Shown here in pieces: positions 11,262 to 24,000 of a stretch of DNA of 64,000 nt. How positions within the stretch are numbered: position 1 is the first letter of the stretch; each line of letters starts with the position of its first letter. Location: NCBI GenBank assembly GCA_036925085.1, contig JAUPFP010000006.1, forward strand, positions 6,897,984 through 6,961,983, read 5' to 3'. A program made the translations under genes and the position numbers. The notes beneath the pieces are model-generated. The model was not told the DNA's origin. It did no database searches and saw only the letters and a program-made list of their open reading frames with translations. The stretch comes from Brachycybe producta (lineage: Eukaryota; Arthropoda; Diplopoda; Playtdesmida; Andrognathidae).

Positions 11262-11751
11262 CTAGCTCTACTTTCCAGCAAGCTATACTTTATTTAAATT
11301 GGCTAGAGACTCATATACTAGGCTTGTTCTGCCAAAAAAAAAAAGAACTTTTTTGTATTTTTTCAACAAAAAAAAAACGGCCAAAAAATTGAGATGCTCC
11401 CCCTCCCCATGTTTACCCTAAAACGCCCATTAATCCCTACCCCCCACCTCCTCTCCCCAACAAGACAATCAATATGCGAGACGATAAGTAACAAAAATGA
11501 TATATTATATATTCACTAATAAAAGGCCTACCACACACACACAATCAAAAATGATGATGACAGACATCAAAATCGTTCACGCGTTTTTTCTTCGTATTCT
11601 TCTTCTTCTTCTTCTTCTTGAAACGACTTGAACGAGAAACGGCTAAATACTATACTTATGTCTACAACACAGTTGAATTGGCGGACTATACTCAGTTGTT
11701 GCAGAAAAATTTAACTTTAGAACAAATACCGCGTTTATAGTTATCACTTAA

Positions 11752-12238
11752 GGTGGCCATTCACGATAAGATCTGAATTGACAGAGATCGCAGACCTGAT
11801 AATCTCCGTCAGTCCAGATCCGTCCCCTGTTATTTTACGTACGAATCAGATCTGACGGATCTCAAGAAGTTTTTCGAATATTTTTTTTTCATTTGTCAGC
11901 CTTGTTCCTTTTAGAAAGGACTGCACAGTAAGGCGTATGCGCATGCTCTTTTTTATCAGATCCTGCGGATCTTTTGGGCGTAAAAAAAGTCATCGATGCT
12001 CCCGGGGCTACGCCCCGGGGAGTAAACTTTTTACCCGTTCTCAACCTATTACAACCGTGGCCAGTTTTGACCAAAGTGAACCCGCTTCTGACCACGATTG
12101 GCCGTTTGAGGGTCCGGGTTGCCGACGCACTCTGCCGGGTCCTAACCGACCAGAATCGGTCAGCACATTTCGACGGCAAAATAAGCTATAGTTACGGCTC
12201 TGCCATTGATTATAAGTGGACACAAAGCAAATCATTCT
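11752..12238. other. TTAAGGTGGCC-started segment with GC-rich island
   Basis: Starts TTAAGGTGGCCATTCACGAT with repeated agatctg / cagatc palindromes to 11870. 11930-12190 is GC-rich and holds a hairpin CTCCCGGGGC / GCCCCGGGGAG at about 11999-12022. No coding evidence; the ORFs there overlap on both strands without a recognisable domain. Confidence 0.4.
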
Positions 12239-12668
12239 ATTAGGGTCCATTTATACAGGTACATAACGACTATGGGATGAGCACGACACGAGCCCGAGAG
12301 AGAGAAAAAAAAGCCTTTCTATTTATATATGCTGGTGGTGAGGAGACCTGGAAACGGACTTTAGAACGATTGGTGACATAATCATTATGTCGACACAGTT
12401 CATCGTTCTAAAAATCGTACACGTCGAATACGGATTACGTAACAAACGAGAACTGAAAGAGATTCTGGAGAAAAAAAAATATCATTGGCAACGATAGTTG
12501 ATCGAGAATCGTCCGTAAAACCTACTAAAACGGACGACCTCGGTGTCAATATAAACAGTTCTAATGAAAATCCTTCAACAAAAAAGTATTGTTGAAGGCT
12601 TTTCAATAGAACTGTTTCTATGAGCTCGGCCTCATAGACGTTACATACCTGTATAAACAGACCCTTAT
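12239..12668. mobile_element. TTAGGGTC-ended inverted-repeat element
   Basis: Ends TTAGGGTCCATTTATACAGG and CCTGTATAAACAGACCCTTA, about 24 of 28 complementary. Contains an internal hairpin with arms near 12560-12600 (ccttcaacaa / ttgttgaagg). Confidence 0.75.
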
Positions 12669-12781
12669 TCATCGGTTTATCTAGTCTTGTGACGTCATTC
12701 GAACATATTTTTCATTGAATCTGAAATCACATCGGTAGATAAACTGTTGAATTATGGAATTTGCCTAATTATGACAGCAGA

Positions 12782-12927
12782 CAGGCCCTGAGTTCGGGCA
12801 AGGCGTGCGAGACAACCGCCTTGGGACCCCGCACTTTCAGGAGCCGTGCACTGCTGAGTAACCATCTTTTTTTCCCCGGCTCCACTCATCGCTTGCTGCC
12901 TCGAATATTCTAGGGCCGGCCCTGGTC
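12782..12927. mobile_element. hAT-like remnant
   Basis: Left part ACAGGCCCTGAGTTCGGGCA, right end CTAGGGCCGGCCCTGG, with the ccgccttgggaccccgcac block that often accompanies hAT termini in animal genomes. No duplication visible. Confidence 0.5.
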
Positions 12928-12949
12928 AGAGAAGGTGCAACCACACACA

Positions 12950-12967
12950 CCCCCCCCCCCCCCCCCC
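12950..12967. repeat. 18-bp C homopolymer
   Basis: Follows a short (ac)n; similar G/C runs occur at 1037-1049, 10611-10619, 50070-50085 and 53930-53943. Confidence 0.9.
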
Positions 12968-12969
12968 AT

Positions 12970-13807
12970 CAACTGGATAGTTTAAAAACGTGTTACGTCC
13001 ACGTGTTTTTTTTTTCGTCTTTGCCAATAAAGATTTTTTTCATAAATCAGAAACAAAGAAAAAATGGCGGCAAAAAAAAAAACTTAATTTCGTTACCTGA
13101 AATAACTTCGTTTGGAAGATTATGAGTCACTTTAAAACTAATTTACACTCACATTTCGCGCACAAACTAAACAAAAACACTTTTAAAACATAAATTAATT
13201 AACAATTGCGTTTAAGTTCGACGAACAGAGTATTTTTTTTCTATTGTTAGAAAACGATTTTCAATAACAATCACAAAAACAGCCGAAATATTGCTTAACT
13301 TTTAACTATTACCTTACAAATCAAGTTGCAACCAATTAAGATTGATATCTTCAACACAGTTATTAAGTGACGTCACATAGGGCCGCCATTTTCGTTCCAA
13401 ACGATTGCTTGATATCTGCGTAAGAGGACACCAATATGGCAACCAAATTATCAGTTAGCCAACTATGAACAAATATTCCAAACTTAGTACCTCTATAATC
13501 AACAAATATTAGCCGCCGCCGCCGATTTTTTAAACAATTGAGCCAACACTCAAATCTAATAATCCGTATAATTACACTAAAATTCCCTAGTTTTTTAAGC
13601 CTAATTAATACTACAAAATTAATACAAATTATAGAAAAAATAGAAAAAATTGCGATTTTTTTCAAACCTATATACAAAAAAATCCCTAAAGAATAGTAAT
13701 AAAGTATTTATGACATTATATTAAATAATTCAGTTGTTTTATAAAGAACAAGTGTTTTTGAACTTAAATAATTTATTCAAAAGCAAAACTAATAAAAAAA
13801 ATTGAAA
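12970..13807. other. No supported gene
   Basis: AT-rich with A-runs; a ccgccgccg patch at 13513-13522. The 104-codon minus ORF at 13363-13677 has no recognisable domain. Confidence 0.5.
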
Positions 13808-14010
13808 ATCATTAGAAACTAGAACAGTAGCTGAATTACTTCATCATATTTTCCTGTTCAAAATGAACTTTTTATAGACAAAAATTTAAAAGAATATTGC
13901 GTGCAAACTGACACAAAAAGCTTATTTTAAGAGATTATCAACATGAATATATTCATAAGGAATTAAACTACCCTTCTAGTTTTTAAAACAATTTCAAATT
14001 TCACTTAAAT
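13808..14010. repeat. Abundant palindrome family (P), copy
   Basis: Left arm attagaaactagaacagtag, right arm acccttctagtttttaaaac; centre aaaaagcttattttaagaga. Arms are imperfect reverse complements. Confidence 0.7.
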
Positions 14011-14059
14011 GGTTTATGACCATCTGACTCAAACTGAAATCTTTGATTATTTTGTCTTC

Positions 14060-14345
14060 CAGGAGCAAATTTAAGAGAAACTGAAAAGTGGTTTACAAAC
14101 TAGAAGAGTAGCTCAATCACTTAAGGGGTATTTTAATGTTGATACCTTTTTAAATAAACATTTCATAGGCAAAAAGTAAAAAAGTTAGGTTATTTTCAAA
14201 CTAAAATTAAAAAAAGCGTATTTTGAAAGATAACAACATGAAAATACTTATTAAGTGATCGAGCTACTCTTCTAGTTTCTAAAACACTTTGAAAGTTCTC
14301 TTCATTTTGCACCTTAAAATTTAAGACAGGCAGTAACCAGAATTT
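14060..14345. repeat. Abundant palindrome family (P), full copy
   Basis: Left arm caaactagaagagtagctc then aatcactta; right arm ttaagtgatcgagctactct then tctagtttctaaaac. The arms pair over roughly 120 bp. Confidence 0.8.
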
Positions 14346-15234
14346 GAGAGGTGTTTTTTCCCCTTTAAAACCACCTTAAGAAATTCTAAACTGAAAATAA
14401 AAACTGAATATTTCCTCGAAATTTGTTTATCATAAAACTCACAAATCAAAAGCAGAAAAAAAGATTAAAAGCAAAGTAAAATTTTTTTGGGGGGAAAATT
14501 CTACATAAAAAACGTCAAAAAAGAAACTCCAGTGAATTCCAATCCAGACACACACACATAAAAAAACTAAATCTGTCTCACACAAACACAAATGATTATA
14601 AAGGTGAAATAAACCTTACAAAGAATATAAAAGGAATGAAACACATAATGGAGATTTTCTTTTCTTAAGATATAAACTAACAATTGAAAAAAAAGGGACA
14701 AATCTTCTTCCGAAATAAAAAAAAAATAACGAGACTTAAAGAATAAAGTGTTTCTTTAGTGGGTTTGACACTTAAAATGTTGTGAACCAAACAAGAAGAA
14801 AATAAATTTCTTATTTTCTATTTGAGTTCTACAAATACAATTATTTGGATTTGCAACAAGAAAATCCAAAAGAATTATTCTAGACAGAATAAAGAAACTT
14901 CTTTTGAGTGTTTTCTTATTTTGAAAAAGTATGATAGGAATGGGTCCATTGGGAACTCAAAAATCTTGTGGCACAACATTTGACATTTGCATTTGTTTCA
15001 ACAACAAAAAAATTCCCCAAATCCAATTTTTAATTTATATATAGATTTCCGCATTCATTTTAAATGAGAGAGACTAGAATTCACTGAAGAATACGGAATT
15101 TCTTGATAAGACTTTTTCAGTCAAGAAAGTTTTATCCCCAAATTCAAATTTTCAAACTTTCAACTTGAATCCTTTCTGAACAAGATTTTAATACAAAACG
15201 TCTGTGGAACTCAATTGTAGATGGTGATCAGTGG

Positions 15235-15482
15235 TCGGATTTGAATGCAAAATATTATGCAAATGTTTCTCAAACCGTGGCCTAAAAGGGCCAATCCCCT
15301 GTTTAGATCAAACAACATTTTTTTGTTCATCTAGCCTATAACTAGCCTTTTTTGATTAGAAAAAAGCATAATTGAAGTTGATCTAATGATGATAAGTTGA
15401 TAACAATTGATTACTTCACAATTGGCTCGTAGCCCCTACAAGTTGAGAAACATTTCATTGCTATTGCATAAAAATGATCCGT
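15235..15482. mobile_element. CGGATTTTTATGCA element, copy 1
   Basis: Ends CGGATTTGAATGCAAAAT...AATGTTTCTCAAAC and GAGAAACATTTC...TGCATAAAAATGATCCG form long inverted arms. Interior contains agcctttttttgattag-like blocks shared with the 40568 and 52591 copies. Confidence 0.7.
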
Positions 15483-15494
15483 GCCCTTTTGTAG

Positions 15495-15830
15495 ATATCT
15501 TTCAAAATAAGCTTTTGTTTGAGTTTGAAAATGAACCAATATCAATGAAAAATATCAATCAAACATAAAAATACTGTTGATTGACTGAGCTACCCTTATA
15601 CAAAAATGCATAGTGTCTTCTAAAAAACAAAATAATCAATAGTTCAAAAATCAGCTGTTCAATAAACCATCTTAAAATTAAAAAGTCACATAAAACTTCA
15701 AATTTTATTTGTTTTAACTTAAAAATGACTAATCATGATGAGATTATTTTGAACAAATTAACTTAATATTCTAGTTTCTAATAAAACTGAAGTTTTTCAT
15801 AATGTTGCTTTCTAAGCATTAGAAACTAGA
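15495..15830. repeat. Abundant palindrome family (P), two partial copies
   Basis: gatatctttcaaaataagc at 15495, gattgactgagctaccc at about 15578-15594, and short arms attctagtttctaata / ttagaaactagaat at 15760-15830. Confidence 0.6.
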
Positions 15831-16652
15831 ATAAAATCTAATATGTAATTTTACATTAATATTTTTTTTTTAAACAAAAAATTAAACGTTTTCGGACAAG
15901 TTTCAAATTTTACACAAACATGTTTTCATCTGAAAAGTTATTTAACTTTTAGTTTCTTTTTAGTAAAAACAAAAATAGCTCAGTATTTACTATTTAATGT
16001 TGTAAATTTGCATATTTTGTCAATACAGATCAATAAACCAGCAGCACTTTGGTTAGATTTTAGAAAAAGAGACAAAAAATATGTTGTTAGTTGACTTCAA
16101 GTCTTTTAAGAACAACCATCAAGTAACTTGTCAATTTTGATTATTCCTGGGGTCCATAATACGATTAATACCTTTAGCTATTTTTCTCTTAAGTTTCTGA
16201 CAAAATGCCAAACCCCCCAAATAATATAACCTAATATTTTCAGCTAAAAACACACAACCAAGAAAAGAAAATCCAATAGTTGTTTTTTCTGTTGTCTGAA
16301 TATAAGGAAAAAAGAAAATTCTAAGAGATTTCAGATCAACAAAAGAAATGAAGAAAAACGAAAAGAAGAAAATCTTTAAGTTACAGATGTTACTGTAAGA
16401 TTTTCTCCTTCCTATTTTGACCAATAATAAACACCCGGTTACCGAACATAAAAACCATCAGAAACGACTTTTTCTTCTCCTATTTTATTTTTGCAGTCTA
16501 TACTTAATAGCTTCTTTCCATATCCAATTCGTTCTGAACAAATAAACATGTCCCCCCCTTTTTTTTCCCATTTATTTTTGATCCAATATGTAGAAAAAAA
16601 TATATAATAATAATAATAATAAAAATCGGGTGGCGCAGGTTAAAAGATCCAT

Positions 16653-16955
16653 TTAAAGTCTTGCTTCCGTTAGGTCAAAACAGGAGATGAAAATAAATTC
16701 TAATCCGCGAACGAGAAAGAGGACACACGAAAGCTTTAGTGTGAATATCGATCTGAGGTAATCCGAACGGCAACAGGTCGGGCATGTGGATTCCTTGCCA
16801 ATCTTGTGTCCAATGATCAAAGAAAAGTCGTTCGGCAGCATATGGACGGTGTTTTCTCGATGGCACATGCCGCGCCCGAAGGCAGTTTGTTGGTTCGCTG
16901 TATGGAAACCAGTTACCAGTTCGGTGAACTTCCATATTTGAAACTGAATGGCATC
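16653..16955 (-). CDS. Exon-like open segment of unknown function
   Basis: On the minus strand a good acceptor (ccccccttcatttgttcag) is followed by 100 open codons and a stop: starts DAIQFQIWKFTELVTG, then TAFGRGMCHREN, HMLPNDFSLIIGHKIGKES, TCPTCC and a hydrophobic KLSCVLFLV tail. GC content is above that of its neighbourhood. A second frame over the same DNA is also open from 17034 to 16675 (119 codons from an ATG), so the true frame is not settled. A decayed copy of its first part lies near 47.0 kb. I do not recognise the family. It could be the last exon of a minus-strand gene or a transposon coding remnant. Confidence 0.35.
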   Translation of the reverse strand, partial: DAIQFQIWKFTELVTGFHTANQQTAFGRGMCHRENTVHMLPNDFSLIIGHKIGKESTCPTCCRSDYLRSIFTLKLSCVLFLVRGLEFIFISCFDLTEARL

Positions 16956-17364
16956 CTGAACAAATGAAGGGGGGCCTCATGATGTCGGAATGAACATTCC
17001 ATGCATGAAGCATACGTGTGATCTCACCCTTCATTTGTGTTTGTTAGCCTCCCACTTGCCCATAACCTCTCTGATAGCTTACAGTCATAAAGTATGTGAA
17101 TCAGTACATCAGGGCCTCCAAATACACTTGCAACCTAGTCATTTATGCAGCACTGAAATCGGAAGAGATATGTTTGGAAAGGAGAGCATGTTCCATCAAG
17201 TTGCTATACATAGGAACTTACAAGTTACAAATTCAGACAGCAACATGGCAACTATGGCCATTGGGCTGGCTTTGCATATTCAACTGCTCTATTGAATGGA
17301 CAGAAGAAGCTCTGCTTTGGAACACCGCACATCTATCTAGCAGTTGACCTCTTATGTGTCACAG

Positions 17365-17549
17365 ACAGGCAATTAGAAATCGGAACAGAAGTTGTCTCCG
17401 CCCTTTTTATGACGACCGGCAACTTCTAATTGGTTTGTTGTGTGGTTCGACGTTGTGATGTAAGACTACATAACCAACCAATTAGAAGTTGCGTTCGTCA
17501 TAAAAAGGGCGGAGCCAACTTCTGTTCATCCCGTTTTCTAATTGCCTGT
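17365..17549. mobile_element. ACAGGC MITE with exact 9-bp duplication
   Basis: Ends ACAGGCAATTAG and CTAATTGCCTGT; gtgtcacag at 17356-17364 and 17550-17558. Slightly short: the centre lacks the GGGCGGAGC block found in longer copies. Confidence 0.9.
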
Positions 17550-17558
17550 GTGTCACAG

Positions 17559-18749
17559 CTGTCTTCCCTACCATACTACCATAAAAGCTGCTCTCATTTT
17601 ACCATAACTATTGGTTAGTATTCGCTTCCAGGTACTGACTGAGCAATATTTTCTATTTGAAATGGGGAAACAGAGAAAACGAACAACACTCTTTCGATGA
17701 CAAGCTACCAGATACTCGGGCGATGTTTGCTTTGTATCCGGTACAAGGCCTTAAACAGTAGACTTTTTACCTGTGCCACCTGACATATATACATATACAA
17801 TATATAAGAGTAAAATTTGGAGGAGGGAGGGAGGGAGGGGGAAGAGGAAACCTTCAATATAAAAACTTAAATGCAATAAAAAAAAAACACCATTTTCAAA
17901 CTTGAGGTAAAAAAAATGAAAGTCAAAAACTTGAAACACGATGTTTTTTGTTGTTGATGTCTCGCTCTTTCAAAAGCAAATAAGCTAAAGAAGCCAGCCA
18001 GCCAGCCTCTTCAACAGTTTACCATTGACAACTCCATTAAGTTTAGAAGTGTCATATCTTATTTAACATCTTGATCAATTCAATTCAGTGTACACCTTTT
18101 AAATAAAAAGCAAACTATGTAGAAAATAAAATCAATAATCTCAAGGGACTAAACACTATGTTTGATATATTTATATTTACTAAAAGTTTGGTTGATAGTG
18201 TGTGTGTGAAATTTACAAAAAAAAAATATCCTCTCTGAAATGCAAACAGTAAAATGATGTTGTAGTATGTATTTTGAGGTAGGTTTTAAAAGGGTGGCCC
18301 ACTGATGCACATCACTATCAAAGGGACACAATATACTGGTAAAAGGAAGGTAGAGAAAAGATTAGGAGCAACAAAAAAAAAACCTTTTGTATTATATTTT
18401 TTTTGGAGGCTAAACTTAGCTTGAACACACATTAGCATTTTTATCTGAAAATAGCAGAAAGAGAGAAGAGAAGTTTGCTTAGCTTCAAATTCAAGAAAAA
18501 CAAACATTGTGCAAAGAAGAAGGAAGAAGCTTCTTCTTTTGCATAAAATCTAGTAAATGAGCTCATAAATTTGCCTTTAAATATATAGTTTACCTCCCCT
18601 GTTTTTCAAACAACCTCCTCCTCCTCTTCATCAAATCCAATATAACTTGGTCTCTTTTCTAGGAATGGCAAATAGAACAAAATCAATCAATGGGATTCCC
18701 CTAAGTGAATACCTTAGTCTCTCAAGGTGGGCAACAATTTCAAAAGTGA
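17559..18749. other. No supported gene
   Basis: A/T-rich with a gaggga run near 17820-17840 and a ccagccagccag run near 17993-18006. Confidence 0.5.
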
Positions 18750-18945
18750 AGATAGAAAGAACACACAAAATACATAAAACACACACACAGCGACAAAAGA
18801 GAGAATCTGAACGCACAAACACGGAAACACAACAAACACACACAGGTAGAGCACACACCTAGATAACAAAAAAAATACGCACATACAGAACAAACATGCA
18901 CACATGCAGACAGAGCAAACACAGAAACATGCAAAACGCACACAT
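18750..18945 (+). repeat. AC-rich degenerate satellite, part 1
   Basis: Plus strand is built of A, C and scattered G in loose ~20-bp units (acacacacagcgac, cagacagagcaaac). T is almost absent, which leaves long spurious ORFs on the minus strand. Confidence 0.75.
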
Positions 18946-19183
18946 ATGTATTGGTGATGTCATTAATAAATTGTGGATTTAAATTTTCATAACTGCATTT
19001 ATACTTTTTTTATCGTTGCAATGCAGGTTATTTTTTTGTAGTTATTATATATTGACAATAGCATCTTGCAGTACTTGGATCTTAAGATCCCTCTGTCATA
19101 TGCCAACCGGCTGCTTGCAGAGTATTTTTTTTTGTAATTGTAATGTACTTAAAGAAAGACTAAAAGACTACACACAAAAGCAC

Positions 19184-19389
19184 ACAGGCAATCAGAAATC
19201 GGGACAAACAGAAGTTGGCTCCGCCCTTTTTATGAAGACCAGCAACTTCTAATTGGTTGGTTATGTAGTCTGACGTCACATGCTCCACCCTTTTCAACGT
19301 CGAACCACACAACTAACCAATTAGAAGTTGCCGGTCGTCATAAAAAGGGCTAAGCTAATTTCTGTTTGTCCCGATCTCTAATTGCCTGT
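19184..19389. mobile_element. ACAGGC MITE inside the AC-rich satellite
   Basis: Ends ACAGGCAATCAG and CTAATTGCCTGT; caaaagcac / caagagcac (8 of 9) flank it. Internal TGACGTCA. It lies at the edge of the AC-rich tract. Confidence 0.88.
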
Positions 19390-19785
19390 CAAGAGCACAC
19401 ACGATGCAGACAGAGCAAATACAAACAGGTAGAAAACACATTCAAAAACAAACACGCGCAGAAAGAAAGTGCACATATGTACTGACATGCATACAGAACA
19501 AACACACAAACGAGAACAGCACACACACACACACTTGAAAACAAGATTAAAAGCAGTACACACATGCAGAAATAGTACTCCCATTCGCAAACACTGACAA
19601 AAACAGCTCCCACACTTGCAGAAAAAAAAGTAAGCACACACTTGCATACACAACTAGTGAATATACACAAAAAAAAGAGTACACACATACTTGCAAACAT
19701 AAAGAACTCACAAATAAGAAAACGCACATATACAGTATAAAATGTAATACAGTGCAAACGGAAAGAACACACACAAACTCATTAA
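19390..19785 (+). repeat. AC-rich degenerate satellite, part 2
   Basis: Continues the 18750 tract after about 240 bp of ordinary sequence and the 19184 MITE: cagacagagcaaatac, cagaacaaacacacaaac and similar. Confidence 0.75.
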
Positions 19786-20782
19786 GTCAGAAACCTACAA
19801 ATAGTTAATAGTTCACAGCCAAGATTTAACAAAAAAAAAATCATACTTACTTGTGTGTGGGGGCCACAAATTGGCCACCATTTTATATTAAAGATCTGAG
19901 AACATTTACTTTTCAGTATAATGTTTGAATAAAGTTGCTGGTGATGGTGGTGATGATGAAATTCCAATAGAATGCAAATCACCACCGATTTTCCATTCTT
20001 TTGCATTTTCATGTAATCTATGATTAAATTCAGAGGGAAAGAGAGAGAGAGAGAGAGTGTGAGAGAGAACATAATTTTCATTCGTGTCATCAACGTCATC
20101 AGCTGAAAAGAAAATTCTTGATTAATTTTTCTTTACTTGTCACAATTTAGGATCCACTTCAGAGTTTCTAAAAAAATTGTTATACTGAAGAAGAAAAATG
20201 CTTTTAGCCTAAACATGTACATCAAGTGCGAATAGAAATCCTTAATTTCTTTTCAGGGAGAAAAAAATGAAGATAAAAACTACATCCGAGATGGCAACGC
20301 GAGTAATAAAGAAAATGCATAATGAATGCATGAATTATGTGAAAATATGAAGATAACAAAAAGGAAGTAAAAAATGACCATGTTAATATAGATATGTGAA
20401 TAATAAATTAATAATGAAAGAAGTCATTTAAATAACTTCTTAAGATGTTTTTACAAACAGCTGATTCTCCAAGTCGTTTTTAGCTTTAAACTAGAAGTGG
20501 GACGAATCCTAATTTTTCTCGAATCTTTCATATAAAAATCCTATATTATTCATTAAGAAGATACAAATAAATGAAATAATATTAAATATTAAATTAATAA
20601 TAATAAAAAACCAGTGTGGCACTCAGGGTCAGGCACAAGGTGATGATATTGGTGATCCGGGTATACCACCGAAAAACAAAAAAGCGGCAAAGATTCGAGT
20701 TTTCAAATCTTGAATATTTTTCAAGATTCGCGGGATTCGACTGGCACATCCCTACTTTAAACCCTTTTGATGTGATCACAGC

Positions 20783-21389
20783 TAGAGATGTCAACGGTTG
20801 GGAACCAGTAGAACCAGCTCACCAATTACTGTAACTGATAGAAACAGTTAGCCAGTATAGGTCGAACTGATAAGCAACTGGTTCTGAACCGAGTAGATTC
20901 GGTTCGTTTCTACCCTTCGCCACTCTTCTACACGCTTCTTCGCTCACCCTTCTACACTCCACCCCTCTTTGCGCTTAGTGCAGCGCAAATCGGCTAATGC
21001 ATATTGGGAACCGGTTCGAACGATTTCTGATCAGTTCGTCGAAATTAACGAACGGGTTCAAATGCATTAGCAGATTTGCACAGCATACTAGGCTAATGTG
21101 TTGCGCAAATCTGCTAATGTATATTGAGAACCGGTTCGTCAAAATCGACGAACCGATCAGAACTGGTTTTCACAAAATCGCGACTCGACTAAACCGATTC
21201 TGATCAGTTCGTCGATCTTGACGAACCAGCTCAAACGCATTAGCAGAGTTACAAAGCACACTAGACTAATAATGTGATGCGCAAATCTGCTAATGCGTAT
21301 TGAGAACCGGCTTCCAAAAAAATCGCGAGCCGATTAAACCGGTTCCGAATCAAGTAGAAACGGTTCGGTTCTAGTCGTTGCCACCTCTA
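20783..21389. mobile_element. GGTTCG-rich hAT-like family, longest copy
   Basis: Ends TAGAGATGTCAACGG and CGTTGCCACCTCTA, an inverted pair typical of hAT termini. The interior has three iterations of a palindromic unit (tgatcagttcgtcga, cgaaccggttc, gcattagcag). atcacag occurs on both sides, possibly the remains of an 8-bp duplication. Confidence 0.75.
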
Positions 21390-23245
21390 AAAATCACAGT
21401 GACATCATCCAACTAAAAGGCCAAAAGTGTTTCACGTTTATCATAGTTTACATACAAATTAATTTAATTAAAATAATTAAGAAAAATGGCAGCGTTGTAT
21501 TGTTTTTTTTTTCCTCAAGCAAATAAAACAACCTTAAATGAAAATGTGTGCTCCATTTTGGAATAAAATTTTGATGGGCTATTGGCATTTAACATGAGAA
21601 TTAAAATCAACCCAAATGCAAAATTTATTTAAAAAAAAGGAAAATTGCAACAGTAAGACATTCAAATGTGGACGCCATATATTTCTCATCCTTTTGCACT
21701 TTTGTTTCATTTTTCTAGAATATTTTTCTCACACAGATGTTGCTCCTTTTTGTGAAACCACGTATACTTTGAGACCATACTAATAAGAGTCTATTGGGGC
21801 TTTGGTTTCTCAATGCGCCACTGATGAGAAAACAAAAAACTAACCGTTGTCTGCTGGTACTTTTGAAGTCCACGCGGAACACTCTCTGAAGTCTTTTGAG
21901 CCAACCCTTTCCAGTTTCTAAAACTTTCAAAGTTTCCGTTGATTTTCTTAGCAGAGGACAGAATAACCAGAGTTCGAAGGGCTAAAACCACCTTAATATT
22001 GAAAAAAATAACTTGATATGAATAAAAAATGGCAATACTAGCTTAATGCAATCATATAATTAAAACGCGAGTCTGAGAGCCCAAAAATCAAGAAGAAAAC
22101 TTAGCACTTGAACTTCAACTTGAACCCCTTTCCCCTTTTTCAATGATTTCACATTAAAACAAGAGGTTTTCTATGTTGGAAACCTAGAGAATAATTAAAG
22201 AAAGGTAATAAAACTGTTATATGACGATAAATTGTCATATCTGGCTCATAACCCTGAAACAGTCATTAAAAGCAATTTACAAAATATTATTATGACAAAT
22301 ATTATCATATGACAGTCATTGACTGGTGTACAGCATATTATGATAGTTATAAAATAAGGCCTCTGCTCATGCGCAGAGGATTCAAGTGTCAAGTTTCTTT
22401 TCTGAAATTTAGGTCTTAAATTAAAATTAAATTTAAACCATAATAAAAAAAATCCATTGAAATCTTCTTCTTAACAACTTCAACCCTCCTCGTCCACAGG
22501 GTTTCAACACAGCAAAACCAATGTTCAACAATGTAACTTTCTATGTCGAAACCTTGTTCAGAAAGTTCAAGTGCCAAAAGTATGTATCTCATTGGATTTA
22601 ATTTCACTCTAATTTTTTTTAAAAAAAACTCAATTAAATGAAATATTCCAAATGAAATAAATGCAAAGATTAAATTAAAGAAAATATGCATATTCATCAC
22701 ATTATAGGAAAAGGGTATGAACAAACAAAATATCATTAATCAAAATCTACATTTCTTTCAATTTGTACACTTCAAATAATAAATAATTAATTAAACAACT
22801 AATAATTAATAAAGCCTATTAAGGCCTACTTTGAAATTTCACATTTTTGCGTGTTTTTCTTGTGTCCACTCATAAAAAAACAATATTTCATTTTTAACAT
22901 TACATGTATATATAGAGAGAACTATGTATATTTTACAGTCTAAAGGAATTGTAATTTACAGAAACTGTACAATTAGAATAATTGTAAAATCAATGCCACT
23001 ATAGGAACAAAACAACGAAAAAGATAATTAAAAGAGACAAAAAAAATAGAATATGGCACTAAACGGCCTAAAACTTAAGAGTCTACACGACTCAAATATG
23101 ATTTAACAGTCATTTTATGTCTTTTTTTTTTAAAGACGAAAAAAAATTATGCATTGTTTAACCAAAAAAAAAACATGTTTAGAGGCTAGAGTTTGCCAAG
23201 CGGTTATCATCACTTAATAAAGAGTTCTCATAAATTATAGCCTCC
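21390..23245. other. No supported gene
   Basis: AT-rich; around 22205-22320 inverted tcatatgaca / tgtcatat motifs suggest one more small palindrome. Nothing else supported. Confidence 0.5.
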
Positions 23246-23612
23246 TAAAGCCGCATACAGACCTAGCTCGCAAGCCATTCTAGAACAGTTCCCAAACAGA
23301 AACATGGGACCCGGTTTAGTTCGCTCTTGAGGTGGTACATCAAAGGGTGTGTTCTCGAACATCTGCCGAACGGAGACCTCGATCTAGATTTGACTGAGCT
23401 CGTCCTCCCCAGACCCCAGTTTATAATTATTACAAACAATTTGTGCAAAATTATTACAAACAAATTTAACAACGCGAACTCTTGACCATCTCGAGAGCTG
23501 TTCGACATGCGAACGCGATCACACTCATTTTCTTGGTGCATACGACGTTATGCTCGCGAACAGTTCTCCGAGCGGTTCGCGGGCATTTAAATTTGGTCTG
23601 TACGTGGCTTAA
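23246..23612. mobile_element. TAAAGCCGCATACAGACC element
   Basis: Ends TAAAGCCGCATACAGACC and GGTCTGTACGTGGCTTAA, 15-16 of 18 complementary. Interior is GC-richer than its flanks, with recurrent cgcgaac / gttcgcg motifs. Confidence 0.75.
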
Positions 23613-23759
23613 ACAGTCTTTTCAATTGAAAAAAAGCAAGTTTTCCACTTATTTTTTTAATTGCAATCAAAACGAAGAAAATAAGATTATTTGAAGTGAT
23701 TCATATGAAAATATGATCTTAATTAAAATATTTTTAGAAACCTTTTATTTTAAAATTCA

Positions 23760-24000
23760 AAGTTAGTTAGAAAATAGAATTGTAAGTGAACATGCTTTTA
23801 AAAAATTCTCATGACGATAGCTTTTAAAATAAACTTTCTATGGCAGTTAAAAAATGCTTAATTTATTAAAACATATTCCACCATTGATTTTTTTTTAGAA
23901 ATAAAGTCTAAAAATTAATATTAAAAAAGTCTATTTTTTAAAAAAATATCATCAAAAAAATACTTTTAGCACATTCGCCTACTATTCTAGTTTCCAACAA
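23760..24000. repeat. Abundant palindrome family (P), copy
   Basis: Left agttagaaaatagaattg with gatagcttttaaaataaac; right aaaaatatcatcaaaaaaat and ctactattctagtttcc. Confidence 0.6.

Noticed and set aside
13363-13677. 104-codon minus-strand ORF
   Set aside because: AT-rich, Ile/Arg-biased, no domain, no splice context.
19378-19774. Long minus-strand Cys/Val/Phe-rich ORFs
   Set aside because: Direct product of the AC-rich satellite, where stop codons are depleted.
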